Source: an uncultured Burkholderiales bacterium (GTDB lineage Bacteria > Pseudomonadota > Gammaproteobacteria > Burkholderiales > Burkholderiaceae_C). From it: a stretch of 21,745 nucleotides of DNA. The notes below the pieces were generated by a model. That model saw only the letters and a program-made list of their open reading frames with translations. It had not been told where the DNA came from and ran no database searches. Below, piece after piece: positions 6,797 through 16,451 of this stretch (positions are counted from its first letter, which is position 1; every line of letters starts with the position of its first letter). Position numbers and translations under genes: made by a program. The DNA lies in assembly GCA_903953985.1 (NCBI GenBank), contig CAJBLW010000391.1, positions 1 to 21,745 of the forward strand. The letters are read 5' to 3'.

Positions 6797-7813
6797 CTAT
6801 GCGGGGCCCCACACCCTATCCATCCAGGAGGGCATGGCGTGTGCCCGGTGGGGAGAGCGCAGCGAAATGGTGAGAACGCGGGCTTGCGTGGGCGTATGGC
6901 GAGCGCGTTGCACGCTGGCGTGGCGACCTGCGAATTGGATTTCAGACCAGCCGTGTTCGTGGGTGCGCACCCAGCCTTTGAGGCGCATGACCCAGGTGGG
7001 TGTTTGCTGCAGTTGTTCGCGCAGCCAGGCGGTGTGAAACACCTGCGCGGGACTGCGGCTGTCGCTGGTGAACAGGCTGGCATGGTCTGCGTTATGGCTG
7101 TGGTCATACCCGTGACCATGATCGTGATCGTGATCGTGATCGTGGGTGCATTGCTCGTTGCAAAGGTGATCAGGCAAAACCGCAGAGGGCGTGGCCGACT
7201 CAGGCTCCCAGTCGGCTTGCAGCAGAGCCAATGGCAGTTGCCCATATTGGCTGTGCAGGCAGGGCACGGGTCCGACGGTCTCGTGCAGCCAGATGGTGCA
7301 TGCCTGGATCTCCTGATCGCTGCACAGGTCGGTTTTGTTGAGCACCAGAAGATCAGCGGCGCGCAGTTGGCGCAGCAGGCTGTCGTGCAGCAAGGGGTCG
7401 GTGGCGTGCGCGCGCACAGCGGCGGCGTCCACCACCACCAGTACGCCATGCAGGCTAAGGCGTTTGTCGGCCAGCGCGATCTGGGCGATGGGCCAGGGGT
7501 CTGATACCCCGCTGGCCTCGATGACGATGGCATCAAATGGCTGAGGCTTGTCCAGCACTTGCAGCAGGGCCTGGCTCAGGTCCCCGCCAATCTGGCAGCA
7601 CACGCAGCCGTTGCTCAGCGCGATGGTGTCGCTGTTGCTTTCACTCAGCAGTTCGGCGTCGATGTTGATGGCGCCAAAGTCATTGACCAGCACCGCGATG
7701 CGCTGGCTTTGTGCTTGTTGCAGCCAATGCACCAGCAAACTGGTTTTGCCTGAGCCCAGAAATCCGCCAATCACTGTCAGGGGAATGGGGGGTGGTGTCG
7801 GGGTCTTGTGCAT
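6797..7813 (-). CDS. CobW/COG0523-family GTPase, putative metallochaperone
   Basis: This 338-residue G3E P-loop GTPase has Walker A GFLGSGKT at 17-24, the metal-binding CVCC motif at 70-73, EASGVSDP as switch region, and the guanine-specificity motif NKTD near 158. A His/Asp-rich loop, CTHDHDHDHDHGHGYDHSH, lies near 220-240, and a CobW_C domain (from about 250) closes the protein. COG0523 proteins deliver zinc, cobalt or iron to client metalloenzymes. It is 29 bp downstream of the amidohydrolase and last in the operon, so that metal-dependent hydrolase is the natural candidate client. The upstream ribosome site is weak. The family is certain; metal and client are inferred, and no cobalamin genes are nearby. 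Confidence 0.88.
   Translation of the reverse strand: MHKTPTPPPIPLTVIGGFLGSGKTSLLVHWLQQAQSQRIAVLVNDFGAINIDAELLSESNSDTIALSNGCVCCQIGGDLSQALLQVLDKPQPFDAIVIEASGVSDPWPIAQIALADKRLSLHGVLVVVDAAAVRAHATDPLLHDSLLRQLRAADLLVLNKTDLCSDQEIQACTIWLHETVGPVPCLHSQYGQLPLALLQADWEPESATPSAVLPDHLCNEQCTHDHDHDHDHGHGYDHSHNADHASLFTSDSRSPAQVFHTAWLREQLQQTPTWVMRLKGWVRTHEHGWSEIQFAGRHASVQRARHTPTQARVLTISLRSPHRAHAMPSWMDRVWGPA
7120..7143 (-). repeat. Hexanucleotide tandem repeat (four GATCGT units) in the CobW His/Asp-rich loop
   Basis: Four perfect GATCGT units (plus strand) encode alternating His-Asp on the minus strand. The six-base period keeps the frame, so slippage would add or remove His-Asp pairs without breaking the gene. 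Confidence 0.8.
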
Positions 7814-7842
7814 GTTGGACGCAGCAGGGAGCAGGGCTTTGA

Positions 7843-9513
7843 TCAGGCCACTTGCGATGGGAAAATTTGGCCTCCCAGCACGGTGCCCCAGACCCGGGCG
7901 TCTTTGAGCTTTTCGGCGCCCAGGGTCAGCGGGTTGTCAAGCAGCACGCAAAAGTCGGCGCGTTTGCCCACTTCGATGCTGCCGATTTCGTGGTCCATCT
8001 TCAGGGTCCAGGCTGCGCCCAGAGTGATGGCGTGCAGCGCTTGCGGCACCGTGAGGCGTTCTTTTTCCCCCAGCAGGCGGCCTTTGGGCGTGATGCGGTT
8101 GACGGCGCACCAGGCGGTGAACAGCGGGCCCAGCGGCGTGACCGGGGCGTCCGAGTGGATGGCCAAAGGTACCCCGGCGGCCAGGGCGCTGGCGCAGGCA
8201 TCGAGCCGGTGGGCGCGGTCGGGACCCATGGTCATTTCGTAATGCTGGTCGCCCCAGTACCACAGGTGGTTGGCAAACAGGTTGACGCACAGGCCCAGGC
8301 TGGCCATGCGGCGGAACATCGGGGCATCGACCATTTGCGCGTGTTGCAGGGTGTGGCGGTGGTCGGTGCGCGGGGCACGGGCCAGCACGCGCTCCAACGC
8401 GTCAATCGCCGCCAGGCTGGCTTCATCGCCGTTGGTGTGGGTGTGGATGTGCAGGCCTGCGCGGTGGTAGATCTCGAAGTCAGCCTCGTACTGGCTGGGG
8501 GCGGTGACCCAGATGCCGTTGGGTTCACCGTTGAAGTGGCCGGGCCAGCGCATGCGCGCCGAAAAGCCCTGGATGGAGCCGTCCAGCATCATCTTGACCA
8601 AGCCATAACGCAGCTTGTCGGTGTTGCGCTTTTTCATGGCGTTGACGTGCTCGGCGCCTTGCGTGGCGCCGTGTGTGCCGTGAAATGCCTTGAAGGCGGG
8701 CAGGATGCGCACGCAGCATTCGTCTTGGGCCAGGGCCGATTCCAGCACCGCGCAATCGGCTTCGCTCAGGGTGTTGACCAGGTCGGTGGCGGTGGTCACG
8801 CCCTGCATCTTGGCCAGGCGCGCAAAGTTCATCATGCCGGTCTCGTTCATGGGCGACATGAGCCCGGCAGTGCCCACATGGCGCATGACCAGGTGCATGG
8901 CTGCTGGTTCCTGCAATTCGCCGTTGGGGTGGCCCTTGCGGGGGCCGTCCTTGAATTTGACGACGCCTTCGACTTCGATGTCTTCGTCGACTTCGGCGAT
9001 GCGCAGCATGGTGCTGTTGACGTTCATCAGGTGGCCGTTGGCGTGCGCAATCACGATCGGGCGGGTGGTGCTGGCCCGGTCCAGGTGGTCCACCGTCATG
9101 CGTTCGCCACCAAAATAAATCGGATCGAAGCCCCAGGCCAACAAGGGTTTGTCGGCAGATTCGCCGCCCTGCTGCATCTTGCGGTCAATCTCGATCAGGC
9201 GTTGCACCACAGCCTCCATGGAGCGCAGGCCTTTGACGGTCTGGCCCCAGGGATTCAGGCGGTCAAACCAGCCCAAGTACTCCAAGTCCCACATGCCGCC
9301 TTCTTTGAGGTGGCAGTGGCCTTCGATCAGACCCGGCATCAGCGTGCATTCGGCAAAGCGGGTGTCCAGCGTGTACGCGCCCCATTGGGCGAGTTCGTCC
9401 AAATGGCCTACGCCCAGAATGCGGCCATCGCGCACTGCCACATGCGTGGCTGTGGCCTGCATGGGGTTCATGGTGATGATCTCGCGGGCCACGTAAATGG
9501 TGGTGGTGCTCAT
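7843..9513 (-). CDS. YtcJ-type amidohydrolase (Amidohydro_3 family), metal-dependent
   Basis: The 556-residue enzyme has the N-terminal composite-domain strand (VAVRDGRILGVG), then LMPGLIEGHCHL with the metal-binding HxH pair H66/H68. Next come a candidate bridging lysine in GLVKMMLDGSIQGFSA, histidines in GLHIHTHTNGDEA and RHTLQHAQMVD, and an aspartate in LAIHSDAPVTPLGP. This is the pattern of the amidohydrolase-3 group, which includes N-substituted formamide deformylase and YtcJ. It hydrolyses a C-N (amide-type) bond using one or two metal ions. The ATG at 9513 follows AGGAG at good spacing; the frame is open to 9888 but that would lie inside dppF. It sits between a peptide importer and a metallochaperone, suggesting the imported compound is its substrate. 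The substrate cannot be read from sequence. Confidence 0.87.
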   Translation of the reverse strand: MSTTTIYVAREIITMNPMQATATHVAVRDGRILGVGHLDELAQWGAYTLDTRFAECTLMPGLIEGHCHLKEGGMWDLEYLGWFDRLNPWGQTVKGLRSMEAVVQRLIEIDRKMQQGGESADKPLLAWGFDPIYFGGERMTVDHLDRASTTRPIVIAHANGHLMNVNSTMLRIAEVDEDIEVEGVVKFKDGPRKGHPNGELQEPAAMHLVMRHVGTAGLMSPMNETGMMNFARLAKMQGVTTATDLVNTLSEADCAVLESALAQDECCVRILPAFKAFHGTHGATQGAEHVNAMKKRNTDKLRYGLVKMMLDGSIQGFSARMRWPGHFNGEPNGIWVTAPSQYEADFEIYHRAGLHIHTHTNGDEASLAAIDALERVLARAPRTDHRHTLQHAQMVDAPMFRRMASLGLCVNLFANHLWYWGDQHYEMTMGPDRAHRLDACASALAAGVPLAIHSDAPVTPLGPLFTAWCAVNRITPKGRLLGEKERLTVPQALHAITLGAAWTLKMDHEIGSIEVGKRADFCVLLDNPLTLGAEKLKDARVWGTVLGGQIFPSQVA

Positions 9514-9544
9514 GGCAGTTCTCCTGAAAAGTGGGGCCAGCGCT

Positions 9545-10551
9545 TTAGCTGATCGTGGGCAAGGGGTAAAGAGCCTGGCCGCTGTCGGATACCCGGTGGC
9601 AGGCCACATGGTGACCGGGCAGTACTTCACGCAAGGGCGGGGGTGAGGCGCGGCACGCGTCTTCGGCAAAGGGGCAGCGGCTGGCAAAACGGCAGCCACT
9701 GGGCACATTGAGCGGGCTGGGTGGATCGCCTTGCAGGCGAATGCGCAGTTTGCGTTTTTGGCCGCGAGCATCCATGGAAGGGGCGGCCGACCACAGAGCC
9801 AGTGTGTAGGGGTGCAGGGGGTGGGCAAACAGGTCTTCGCGGGGTGCGCGTTCGACGAATTGCCCCAGGTACATGACGGCGATGTCATCGCACATGTGGC
9901 GGATGACGCCCAGGTCGTGCGAGATGAACAGGTAAGTCAGACCCAGCTCTTTTTGCAGCCTCTGCATCAGGTTCAGGATCTGTGCCTGAATGGCCACATC
10001 GAGTGCCGACACGGGTTCATCACAAACCAGCAGTTCGGGTCTACCGGCCAGGGCGCGGGCCAGGGCGATGCGCTGGCGCTGGCCACCAGAGAATTGGTGT
10101 GGGAACAACTGCATTTGCTCGGGGCGCAGACCGGCTTGCAAGAACAGCGTGCGCGCCAGGTCGTCGCGCTCGATGGGCATGCCTACATCCATCAAATCCA
10201 GTGCATCCCGAATCGCCTGACCGGCTCGCACCCTGGGGTTGAGCGAGGCAAACGGGTCCTGAAACACCATCTGAAAGCGCTTGCGCTGCAGCCGCAGGGC
10301 TTCGCCTTGCAGTGTGCTGATGGGGGCATCGCCCAGCACCACATGGCCTGCAGTCACCGGGGCCAGGCGCATCACGGCCAGGGCGGTGGTGCTTTTACCC
10401 GAGCCACTTTCGCCCACGATGCCAAAGGTACGGCCGCGCTCGATCTCGAAGCTCACGCCATCCACCGCCTTGAGCACGGTTTTGGGCTTGAGAAAACCGC
10501 CCTTGAGGGGGTAATGCACTTGCAGATCACACACCTGCAACAAGGTGTCAC

Positions 10552-10555
<4 letters not shown>
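9545..10555 (-). CDS. dppF: Dipeptide/oligopeptide-type ABC transporter ATP-binding protein (DppF-like)
   Basis: This 336-residue ATPase has Walker A GESGSGKST at 48-56, signature FSGGQRQRIALARAL, Walker B ELLVCDEP followed by VSALDVAIQ, and the C-terminal oligopeptide-ABC domain with HPLHPYTLAL. A cysteine cluster near the C-terminus (GCRFASRCPFAEDAC) is typical of Dpp/Opp ATPases, which may carry an iron-sulfur site there. The ATG at 10555 overlaps the dppD stop in an ATGA junction and has GAAGGA upstream. It pairs with the DppD-like ATPase to power the DppBC channel. Confidence 0.87.
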
Positions 10556-11583
<1,028 letters not shown>

Positions 11584-11599
11584 GCGGGTGTCTTTGGGC

Positions 11600-12508
11600 T
11601 CAGCGCAAATGCATTTTGGGGTTCAGTGCATCGTTGAGGCCATCGCCCACCAGACTGACCGACAACACCGTCAGGAAAATCGCAGCGCCAGGCAGCGTCA
11701 CAGCCCACCAGCACTCCAGAATGTGGCGGCGGTTGGAGCCGATCATCATGCCCCAGCTCATCACATTGGGGTCGGACAACCCCAGAAAGCTCAGGCCCGC
11801 TTCAAACAAGATGGCCACGCCCACCACCAAGGTGGCAGAGACGATGAGTGGTGCCATGGCATTGGGCAGAATTTCGCGCCAGATCAGGCGCCAGTGGCCC
11901 GCGCCCATGGTGCGCGCCGCGTTGACGTATTCGAGCCCGCGCAGACGGATGAATTCGGCCCGTGTCAGGCGCGCTGTGCCGGTCCAGCTGACCATGCCGA
12001 TGGCGCAGATGACCACGCCCAAGCTGGGCTGAAACAGCGTGACGAGCACCATGGCAAACAGCAAGGCGGGCAGCACCTGGAAGAGTTCGGTCAGGCGCGA
12101 GAGCAAGACGTCAATCCACCCGCCGAAGTAGCCTGCCAGAGCACCCACAGAGATGCCAATCACCACCGTGATGGCGGCCGAGCTGACGCCCACCAGCAGC
12201 GTGGCGCGGCCACCGATCAGCATGCCCGCCACGATGTCGCGGCCCAGGTAGTCGCTGCCCAGCCAGTAACGGGAGTCCACAAACGGTTCATGAAAAGGTG
12301 GCGCCACAATGCCAAACGGATCGACGGCATACCAAGCGGGGCCGACCAGCATGACGAGCATGATCAGGATGAGCGAGACCAGACCCAGCATGGCTGCCTT
12401 GTTGCCCCGGAACACGCGCCATGCTTCGCGCCAGGGCGACAAAGTGCTCACCGTTTTTTGCCCCGGTTGGTTAGGCACATCAGGTGTCAGGGTAGGAGCA
12501 GTCATCAT
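11600..12508 (-). CDS. dppC: Dipeptide/oligopeptide-type ABC transporter permease (DppC-like)
   Basis: This 302-residue permease has the DppC/OppC layout. A short cytoplasmic N-terminus (WREAWRVFRGNKAAMLGLV) is followed by a first membrane span, a periplasmic segment with DSRYWLGSDYLGRD, then a BPD_transp_1 domain with the EAA loop AARTMGAGHWRLIWREILP. The start is one of two tandem ATGs (12508 or 12505); the first gives the common ATGA overlap with the dppB stop. The open frame to 12664 lies inside dppB. It forms the inner-membrane channel with DppB. Confidence 0.86.
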   Translation of the reverse strand: MMTAPTLTPDVPNQPGQKTVSTLSPWREAWRVFRGNKAAMLGLVSLILIMLVMLVGPAWYAVDPFGIVAPPFHEPFVDSRYWLGSDYLGRDIVAGMLIGGRATLLVGVSSAAITVVIGISVGALAGYFGGWIDVLLSRLTELFQVLPALLFAMVLVTLFQPSLGVVICAIGMVSWTGTARLTRAEFIRLRGLEYVNAARTMGAGHWRLIWREILPNAMAPLIVSATLVVGVAILFEAGLSFLGLSDPNVMSWGMMIGSNRRHILECWWAVTLPGAAIFLTVLSVSLVGDGLNDALNPKMHLR

Positions 12509-13482
12509 TTGCCACGCAATCGGGGGTCGATCCAGCGGTAGCTCAAATCGGTGAGCAGATTGGCTGTGATCACAAACAGAGACGAGAAAGTCAGCACGCC
12601 CAGCAAGGTCGGGTAGTCGCGTCCGAGGATGGCGTCCAATGCCAGCGTACCCAGACCAGGCCATGAAAAAACGGTTTCCACCAGCACTGCACCCGAAACC
12701 AGGTTGCCAAACTGCAAACCCGCTATGGTGACCAAAGGCATCAGCGCATTGCGCAGGGCATGTTTAAAAACCACGACACCTTGGTGCAGGCCCTTGGCCT
12801 TGGCCGTTCGCACATAGTCCGAGCTCAGCACCTCCAGCATGCTGGCCCGGGCCAGACGGCTGTACTGGGCTAGATAGACCAGGGTCAGGGTGAGGGCGGG
12901 CAAGACGAGGTGGTGCAGCACATCCAGAGCGGCGGCCCATCCGGTGGCGCCGTAGTTGCGAACGTCGTACATGCCAGCGATGGGCATCACGGGCCAGACT
13001 TTGCCAAACAAGATCACCAGCAAAATACCCGTCCAAAACACCGGCATGGCCAGTCCGGTGAGTGAAAAAACCGTCACCACTGCGCTGGAGAAGCTTTTGG
13101 GTTTGAGCGATGCAAACACCCCCAGTAAAGTGCCCACGACGATGGCCACGAGCAGGGCTGTCAGCACCAGCAAGATGGTGGGGCCGATGCGCTCAGAGAT
13201 CAAGCTGCTGACGGGTTTGTTGTAGGTGTAGGACATGCCCAGATCACCCCGCACGCTTTTGCCCAGATAGGTGATGAACTGCTCGGGCAAGGGCTTGTCC
13301 AGCCCATAGGCTTTCTTGATGCTGTCGATCACGGCCTGATCGCCACCGCCCATTTCGCCGGCAATGACGCTGGCCGGATCCCCGGGTGCGGCGTGAATGA
13401 GTGTGAAGTTGATGGCCAGCACCGCCACCATGAGACCGGCGGCCACAGCCAAGCGGCGCAATATCGTGAAAAGGGTATTCAA
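12505..13482 (-). CDS. dppB: Dipeptide/oligopeptide-type ABC transporter permease (DppB-like), TTG start
   Basis: The 325-residue permease begins MNTLFTILRRLAVAAG, the usual ILRRL start of DppB-type proteins. A periplasmic segment with APGDPASVIAGEMGG and YGLDKPLPEQFITYL follows, then spans and the EAA loop (DYVRTAKAKGLHQGVVVFKH), ending in SYRWIDPRLRGK. The start codon is TTG (13480-13482). No in-frame ATG is available until after the first hydrophobic stretch begins, so TTG is preferred. It forms the channel with DppC and overlaps its start by 4 bases. Confidence 0.85.
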   Translation of the reverse strand: MNTLFTILRRLAVAAGLMVAVLAINFTLIHAAPGDPASVIAGEMGGGDQAVIDSIKKAYGLDKPLPEQFITYLGKSVRGDLGMSYTYNKPVSSLISERIGPTILLVLTALLVAIVVGTLLGVFASLKPKSFSSAVVTVFSLTGLAMPVFWTGILLVILFGKVWPVMPIAGMYDVRNYGATGWAAALDVLHHLVLPALTLTLVYLAQYSRLARASMLEVLSSDYVRTAKAKGLHQGVVVFKHALRNALMPLVTIAGLQFGNLVSGAVLVETVFSWPGLGTLALDAILGRDYPTLLGVLTFSSLFVITANLLTDLSYRWIDPRLRGK

Positions 13483-13555
13483 TGCGCTGCTTTCGGCGAG
13501 TGGCAGGGTGCAGAGGGTTCAAACAGGACCATGCACGCTGCCCTTGTCAATGGAA

Positions 13556-13572
13556 GATGGCCAGGGGCCATC
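13556..13572 (-). other. Stem-loop at the end of the binding-protein gene, between it and dppB
   Basis: GATGGCC (13556-13562) and GGCCATC (13566-13572) form a perfect 7-bp stem with a 3-nt loop that includes the stop codon region of the upstream gene. In the transcript it is followed by UUCCAUUGAC rather than a U-tract, so it looks like a 3' stabilising hairpin or weak attenuator, not a true terminator. Confidence 0.5.
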
Positions 13573-15160
13573 AGCCTTTGATGCTGGTGTCGGTGATGCC
13601 ATCGACCAGACCCCAGATGCCAGCCGGGCGGTTTTGCACTTTGGCGTTGAAGGCCATGTTGAAGTTGAACTCCAACAAGAAGGCCACCGGGCACTCGTCC
13701 ACGACGATCTTTTGCATTTGCGAGTACATGGCCTTGCGTTTGGCCATGACCGACTCTTTGCCTGCAGAGGCCAGCAGTTCGTCCACCTTGGGGTTGGTGT
13801 AGTTTTGCGTGTTGGACCAGATGATGCCCGGCTTGATGTTGGAGCTCAACCACGTGCGGTGCACGCCGATCACCGGGTCACCCCAGTTCCAGACCGAATC
13901 GACCGTCATGTCGAACTGGTGTGAAGAGATGCGACGCGCCCAAGTCGGAAAGTCGGGCGAGTTGCGCACATTGACCTCAATGCCGACCTTGCCCAAGGCG
14001 ACCTTGGTGTATTCCTGAATCACTTTGCCCTCGGTTGCACCGGGGATGTAGTCCAAGTCCAGGGTGAGCCGTGTGCCGTTGGCACCGGGTTTGTAGCCCG
14101 CATCGTCAAGCAGCTTGGCCGCCTTTTGCAAATTCATGTCGTACTTTTCGACTTGAGGCTCGTAGTAGGGGCTGCCCGACGCAATCGGGCCAGTGGAGCG
14201 GCCATGCACCTTGCCCAGCAGGGTGTCGGTCAGGTACTTTTTGTCCAGCGCAAAGTTGATGGCCTGGCGCACCCGCTTGTCGCTGAGCTTGGGGCTCTTG
14301 GTGTTGAAGGCCAGCCAAATCAGCGGGCCAATGGCCGGAGCCATGCGGGTCACAGAGACGTTGGTATTTTTCTTGGCCCGTTCAATCAGCCCGGCATCGG
14401 TCAATTCGGAATGGACGTCGATTTCACCGCGTTCGAAGGCCAGCATCATGCTGGAGGAGTCCTTGAATTCGCGCACGATGATGCGGTCGAGCTTGGGTGC
14501 GCCTTTGAGGAAAAACTTGTCGAAGCGTTCCATCACGATGAATTCACCCGGCTTGAATTCCACCAACTTGAAGGGGCCAGAGCCCACCGGGTTGGCGTTG
14601 CGGGGGTGGACCTTGACATCGGTGCCATCGCCAAAAATGTGCTTGGGGATGATGGGCGTGAGCGATGTGGACATGGCCAGCAGCAGCGCCGGATGGGGCT
14701 CGGACAGACGCACCACAGCGGTGTGCGGGTCCGAAATGGTGACGGCATTGACCGGGCCATACATGGTCTTGAAGGGGTGGTTGTCGCGGATGGTCTCGAT
14801 GGAGAACTTCACGTCTTCCGCGGTGATGGGCTTGCCATCGTGGAAAACAGCGTCTTTGCGCAGGTACAGGGTGACACTGCGGTTGTCGGGCGACAAATCC
14901 CAGCGCTCGGCCAGATAGGGCTGTGGCTTCCAGTTGGCATCCATGCGGATGGGTGAGGCAAACAACTGGGCGGAGGGCATCATGGTGGCGATGCCGCTCT
15001 GCACGGCGGAATTCAGGTGCCGAGGTTTTTGTGTGGTGCCAATCACCACGACCCCCCCCTTGGCCGCTTGAGCCAAAGCCTGCATCGGAATACCCATGAG
15101 GCTGGTGGCAGAGCCTGCCGCAGCCAGTTTAAGAAAATCTCGTTTGCCAAAGCCTTGCAT
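13571..15160 (-). CDS. Family-5 extracellular solute-binding protein of a peptide/amide ABC transporter
   Basis: This 529-residue protein belongs to the SBP_bac_5 (DppA/OppA) family: LYLRKDAVFHDGKPITAEDV, NANPVGSGPFKLVEFKPGE and RVRQAINFALDKKYLTDTLL are its hallmark segments. The N-terminus MQGFGKRDFLKLAAAG resembles a Tat signal with KR in place of RR, followed by a hydrophobic stretch and a likely cleavage site near residue 30-33 (ALAQA). The ATG at 15160 has GGAG at good spacing; the frame is open to 15217 without support. It is the first gene of a probable seven-gene operon and should deliver substrate to DppBCDF. The ligand is unknown; family 5 binds peptides, glutathione, nickel, opines and others. 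Confidence 0.88.
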   Translation of the reverse strand: MQGFGKRDFLKLAAAGSATSLMGIPMQALAQAAKGGVVVIGTTQKPRHLNSAVQSGIATMMPSAQLFASPIRMDANWKPQPYLAERWDLSPDNRSVTLYLRKDAVFHDGKPITAEDVKFSIETIRDNHPFKTMYGPVNAVTISDPHTAVVRLSEPHPALLLAMSTSLTPIIPKHIFGDGTDVKVHPRNANPVGSGPFKLVEFKPGEFIVMERFDKFFLKGAPKLDRIIVREFKDSSSMMLAFERGEIDVHSELTDAGLIERAKKNTNVSVTRMAPAIGPLIWLAFNTKSPKLSDKRVRQAINFALDKKYLTDTLLGKVHGRSTGPIASGSPYYEPQVEKYDMNLQKAAKLLDDAGYKPGANGTRLTLDLDYIPGATEGKVIQEYTKVALGKVGIEVNVRNSPDFPTWARRISSHQFDMTVDSVWNWGDPVIGVHRTWLSSNIKPGIIWSNTQNYTNPKVDELLASAGKESVMAKRKAMYSQMQKIVVDECPVAFLLEFNFNMAFNAKVQNRPAGIWGLVDGITDTSIKG

Positions 15161-15261
15161 GCGTTGCTCCTGATCGGTTGGATGATTTTTGCTTCTCGAA
15201 GCGATAAGCTCATTCAATCAGAAAGATAACAAAATGCAAGTGGTTCAGAGAGATCCACAGT

Positions 15262-15297
15262 GGTGAAAACCATAGGGCCAGCACTATGGTTTTCACC
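15262..15297. repeat. Perfect 14-bp inverted repeat upstream of the binding-protein operon
   Basis: GGTGAAAACCATAG (15262-15275) and CTATGGTTTTCACC (15284-15297) are exact reverse complements separated by 8 bp. Neither strand has a following T-tract, so it is not an ordinary terminator. It lies about 100-137 bp upstream of the operon's first ATG, where an operator for a dimeric regulator would be expected. An mRNA or DNA hairpin with another role is also possible. Confidence 0.65.
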
Positions 15298-15398
15298 TAG
15301 AGGGCCAAGCCAAATCCGCGCACTGTGGGATGCTACTTGAGTCTGAATGTCGAGGCTGAAGCCACCGACCTGACGGTTGAAGTTTTGCAAATCAGGCT

Positions 15399-15423
15399 AA
15401 AAAAAAGGGAGCCACTGGCTCCC
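15399..15423 (-). terminator. Intrinsic terminator after guaC
   Basis: GGGAGCC (15407-15413) and GGCTCCC (15417-15423) form a perfect 7-bp stem with a 3-nt loop. In the guaC transcript it is followed directly by eight Us (A-run 15399-15406). It lies 25 nt after the guaC stop codon. Confidence 0.88.
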
Positions 15424-15447
15424 CTTGTTGCAAATACTGTGATCCGC

Positions 15448-16425
15448 TCACATCAACAGGTGTTCGCCCGCGTTGTCACCACCCAAGGTGACATAGTTCA
15501 CCTTGCGAATGTCCATCAACTTGGTGCCACCGGCGTAGCTGATGGAGCTTTGCACGTCCTGCTCCATCTCGATGAGTGTGTTGGCCAGCTTGCCTTTGAT
15601 CGGCTCCAGAATGCGCTTACCTTCGACGTGCTTGTACTCGCCCTTGTTGAAGTCCGAGGCCGAGCCGTAGTACTCCTTGAACAGCTCGCCATCGACCTCG
15701 ACGGTTTTGCCGGGTGACTCTTCGTGGCCCGCAAACAAGGAGCCGATCATGACCATGCTCGCACCAAAGCGCACACTTTTGGCGATGTCGCCGTGGCTTC
15801 GGATGCCGCCGTCGGCAATGATGGGTTTGGTGGCCACACGTGCGCACCACTTGAGGGCCGACAACTGCCAGCCCCCCGTGCCAAAACCGGTCTTGAGCTT
15901 GGTGATGCAGACCTTGCCCGGGCCCACGCCCACTTTGGTGGCGTCAGCGCCCCAGTTTTCCAGGTCGATTACGGCTTCGGGTGTGGCCACGTTGCCAGCG
16001 ATCACGAAGCTCTTGGGCAGTTTGGCCTTGATGTAGCCGATCATGTCGCGCACGCTGTCGGCATGGCCGTGGGCGATGTCGATGGTGATGTACTCGGGCA
16101 CCAGGTTCTCAGAAGCCAGTTGGTCCACCGTGGCACGGTCAGGGGCCTTAACGCCCAGTGAGATGGAGGCATAAACGCCCTTGCCATGCATATCGCGCAC
16201 AAACTGGACGTTGTCCAGGTCAAAGCGGTGCATGACGTAGAAGTAATCGTTTTGCGCCATCCACAGGCAGATCTTTTCGTCGATCACCGTTTTCATGTTG
16301 GCGGGCACTACGGGCAGGCGGAACTTGCGTCCACCCAGTTCGACGCCCGCGTCGCACTCGGAACGGCTTTCCACGCGGCACTTGCGCGGCAGCAACAGGA
16401 TGTTGTCGTAGTCAAAAATTTCCAT
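15448..16425 (-). CDS. guaC: GMP reductase
   Basis: This 325-residue enzyme converts GMP to IMP with NADPH, releasing ammonia, in purine salvage. It follows the Bacillus-type GMP reductase almost block by block: IFDYDNILLLPRKC at the start, RLPVVPANMKTVIDEKI, TIDIAHGHADSV, then GVGPGKVCITKLKTG with the catalytic cysteine at C173, PIIADGGIRSHGDIAKS, and MEQDVQSSISYAGGTKL. No CBS domains are present, which separates it from IMP dehydrogenase, and the size fits GuaC. The ATG at 16425 matches the family N-terminus; an in-frame TTG at 16443 is less likely. It is flanked by a downstream terminator and a structured leader, so it appears to be monocistronic. Confidence 0.93.
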   Translation of the reverse strand: MEIFDYDNILLLPRKCRVESRSECDAGVELGGRKFRLPVVPANMKTVIDEKICLWMAQNDYFYVMHRFDLDNVQFVRDMHGKGVYASISLGVKAPDRATVDQLASENLVPEYITIDIAHGHADSVRDMIGYIKAKLPKSFVIAGNVATPEAVIDLENWGADATKVGVGPGKVCITKLKTGFGTGGWQLSALKWCARVATKPIIADGGIRSHGDIAKSVRFGASMVMIGSLFAGHEESPGKTVEVDGELFKEYYGSASDFNKGEYKHVEGKRILEPIKGKLANTLIEMEQDVQSSISYAGGTKLMDIRKVNYVTLGGDNAGEHLLM

Positions 16426-16451
16426 GAGAAAACCAAGCTCCAAAGAAGGAT

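Noticed and set aside
6797..7813. Calling the G3E GTPase the cobalamin-pathway protein cobW
   Set aside because: No other cobalamin genes are present and COG0523 subgroups cannot be separated by eye; context fits a general metallochaperone better.
7852..9552. Plus-strand open frame of 566 codons opposite the amidohydrolase
   Set aside because: His/Val/Gly-rich antisense composition with no domain; the minus strand carries all metal-binding motifs of a known family.
9514..9888. N-terminal extension of the amidohydrolase reading frame
   Set aside because: It lies inside dppF, and the ATG at 9513 has a good ribosome site and the normal family N-terminus.
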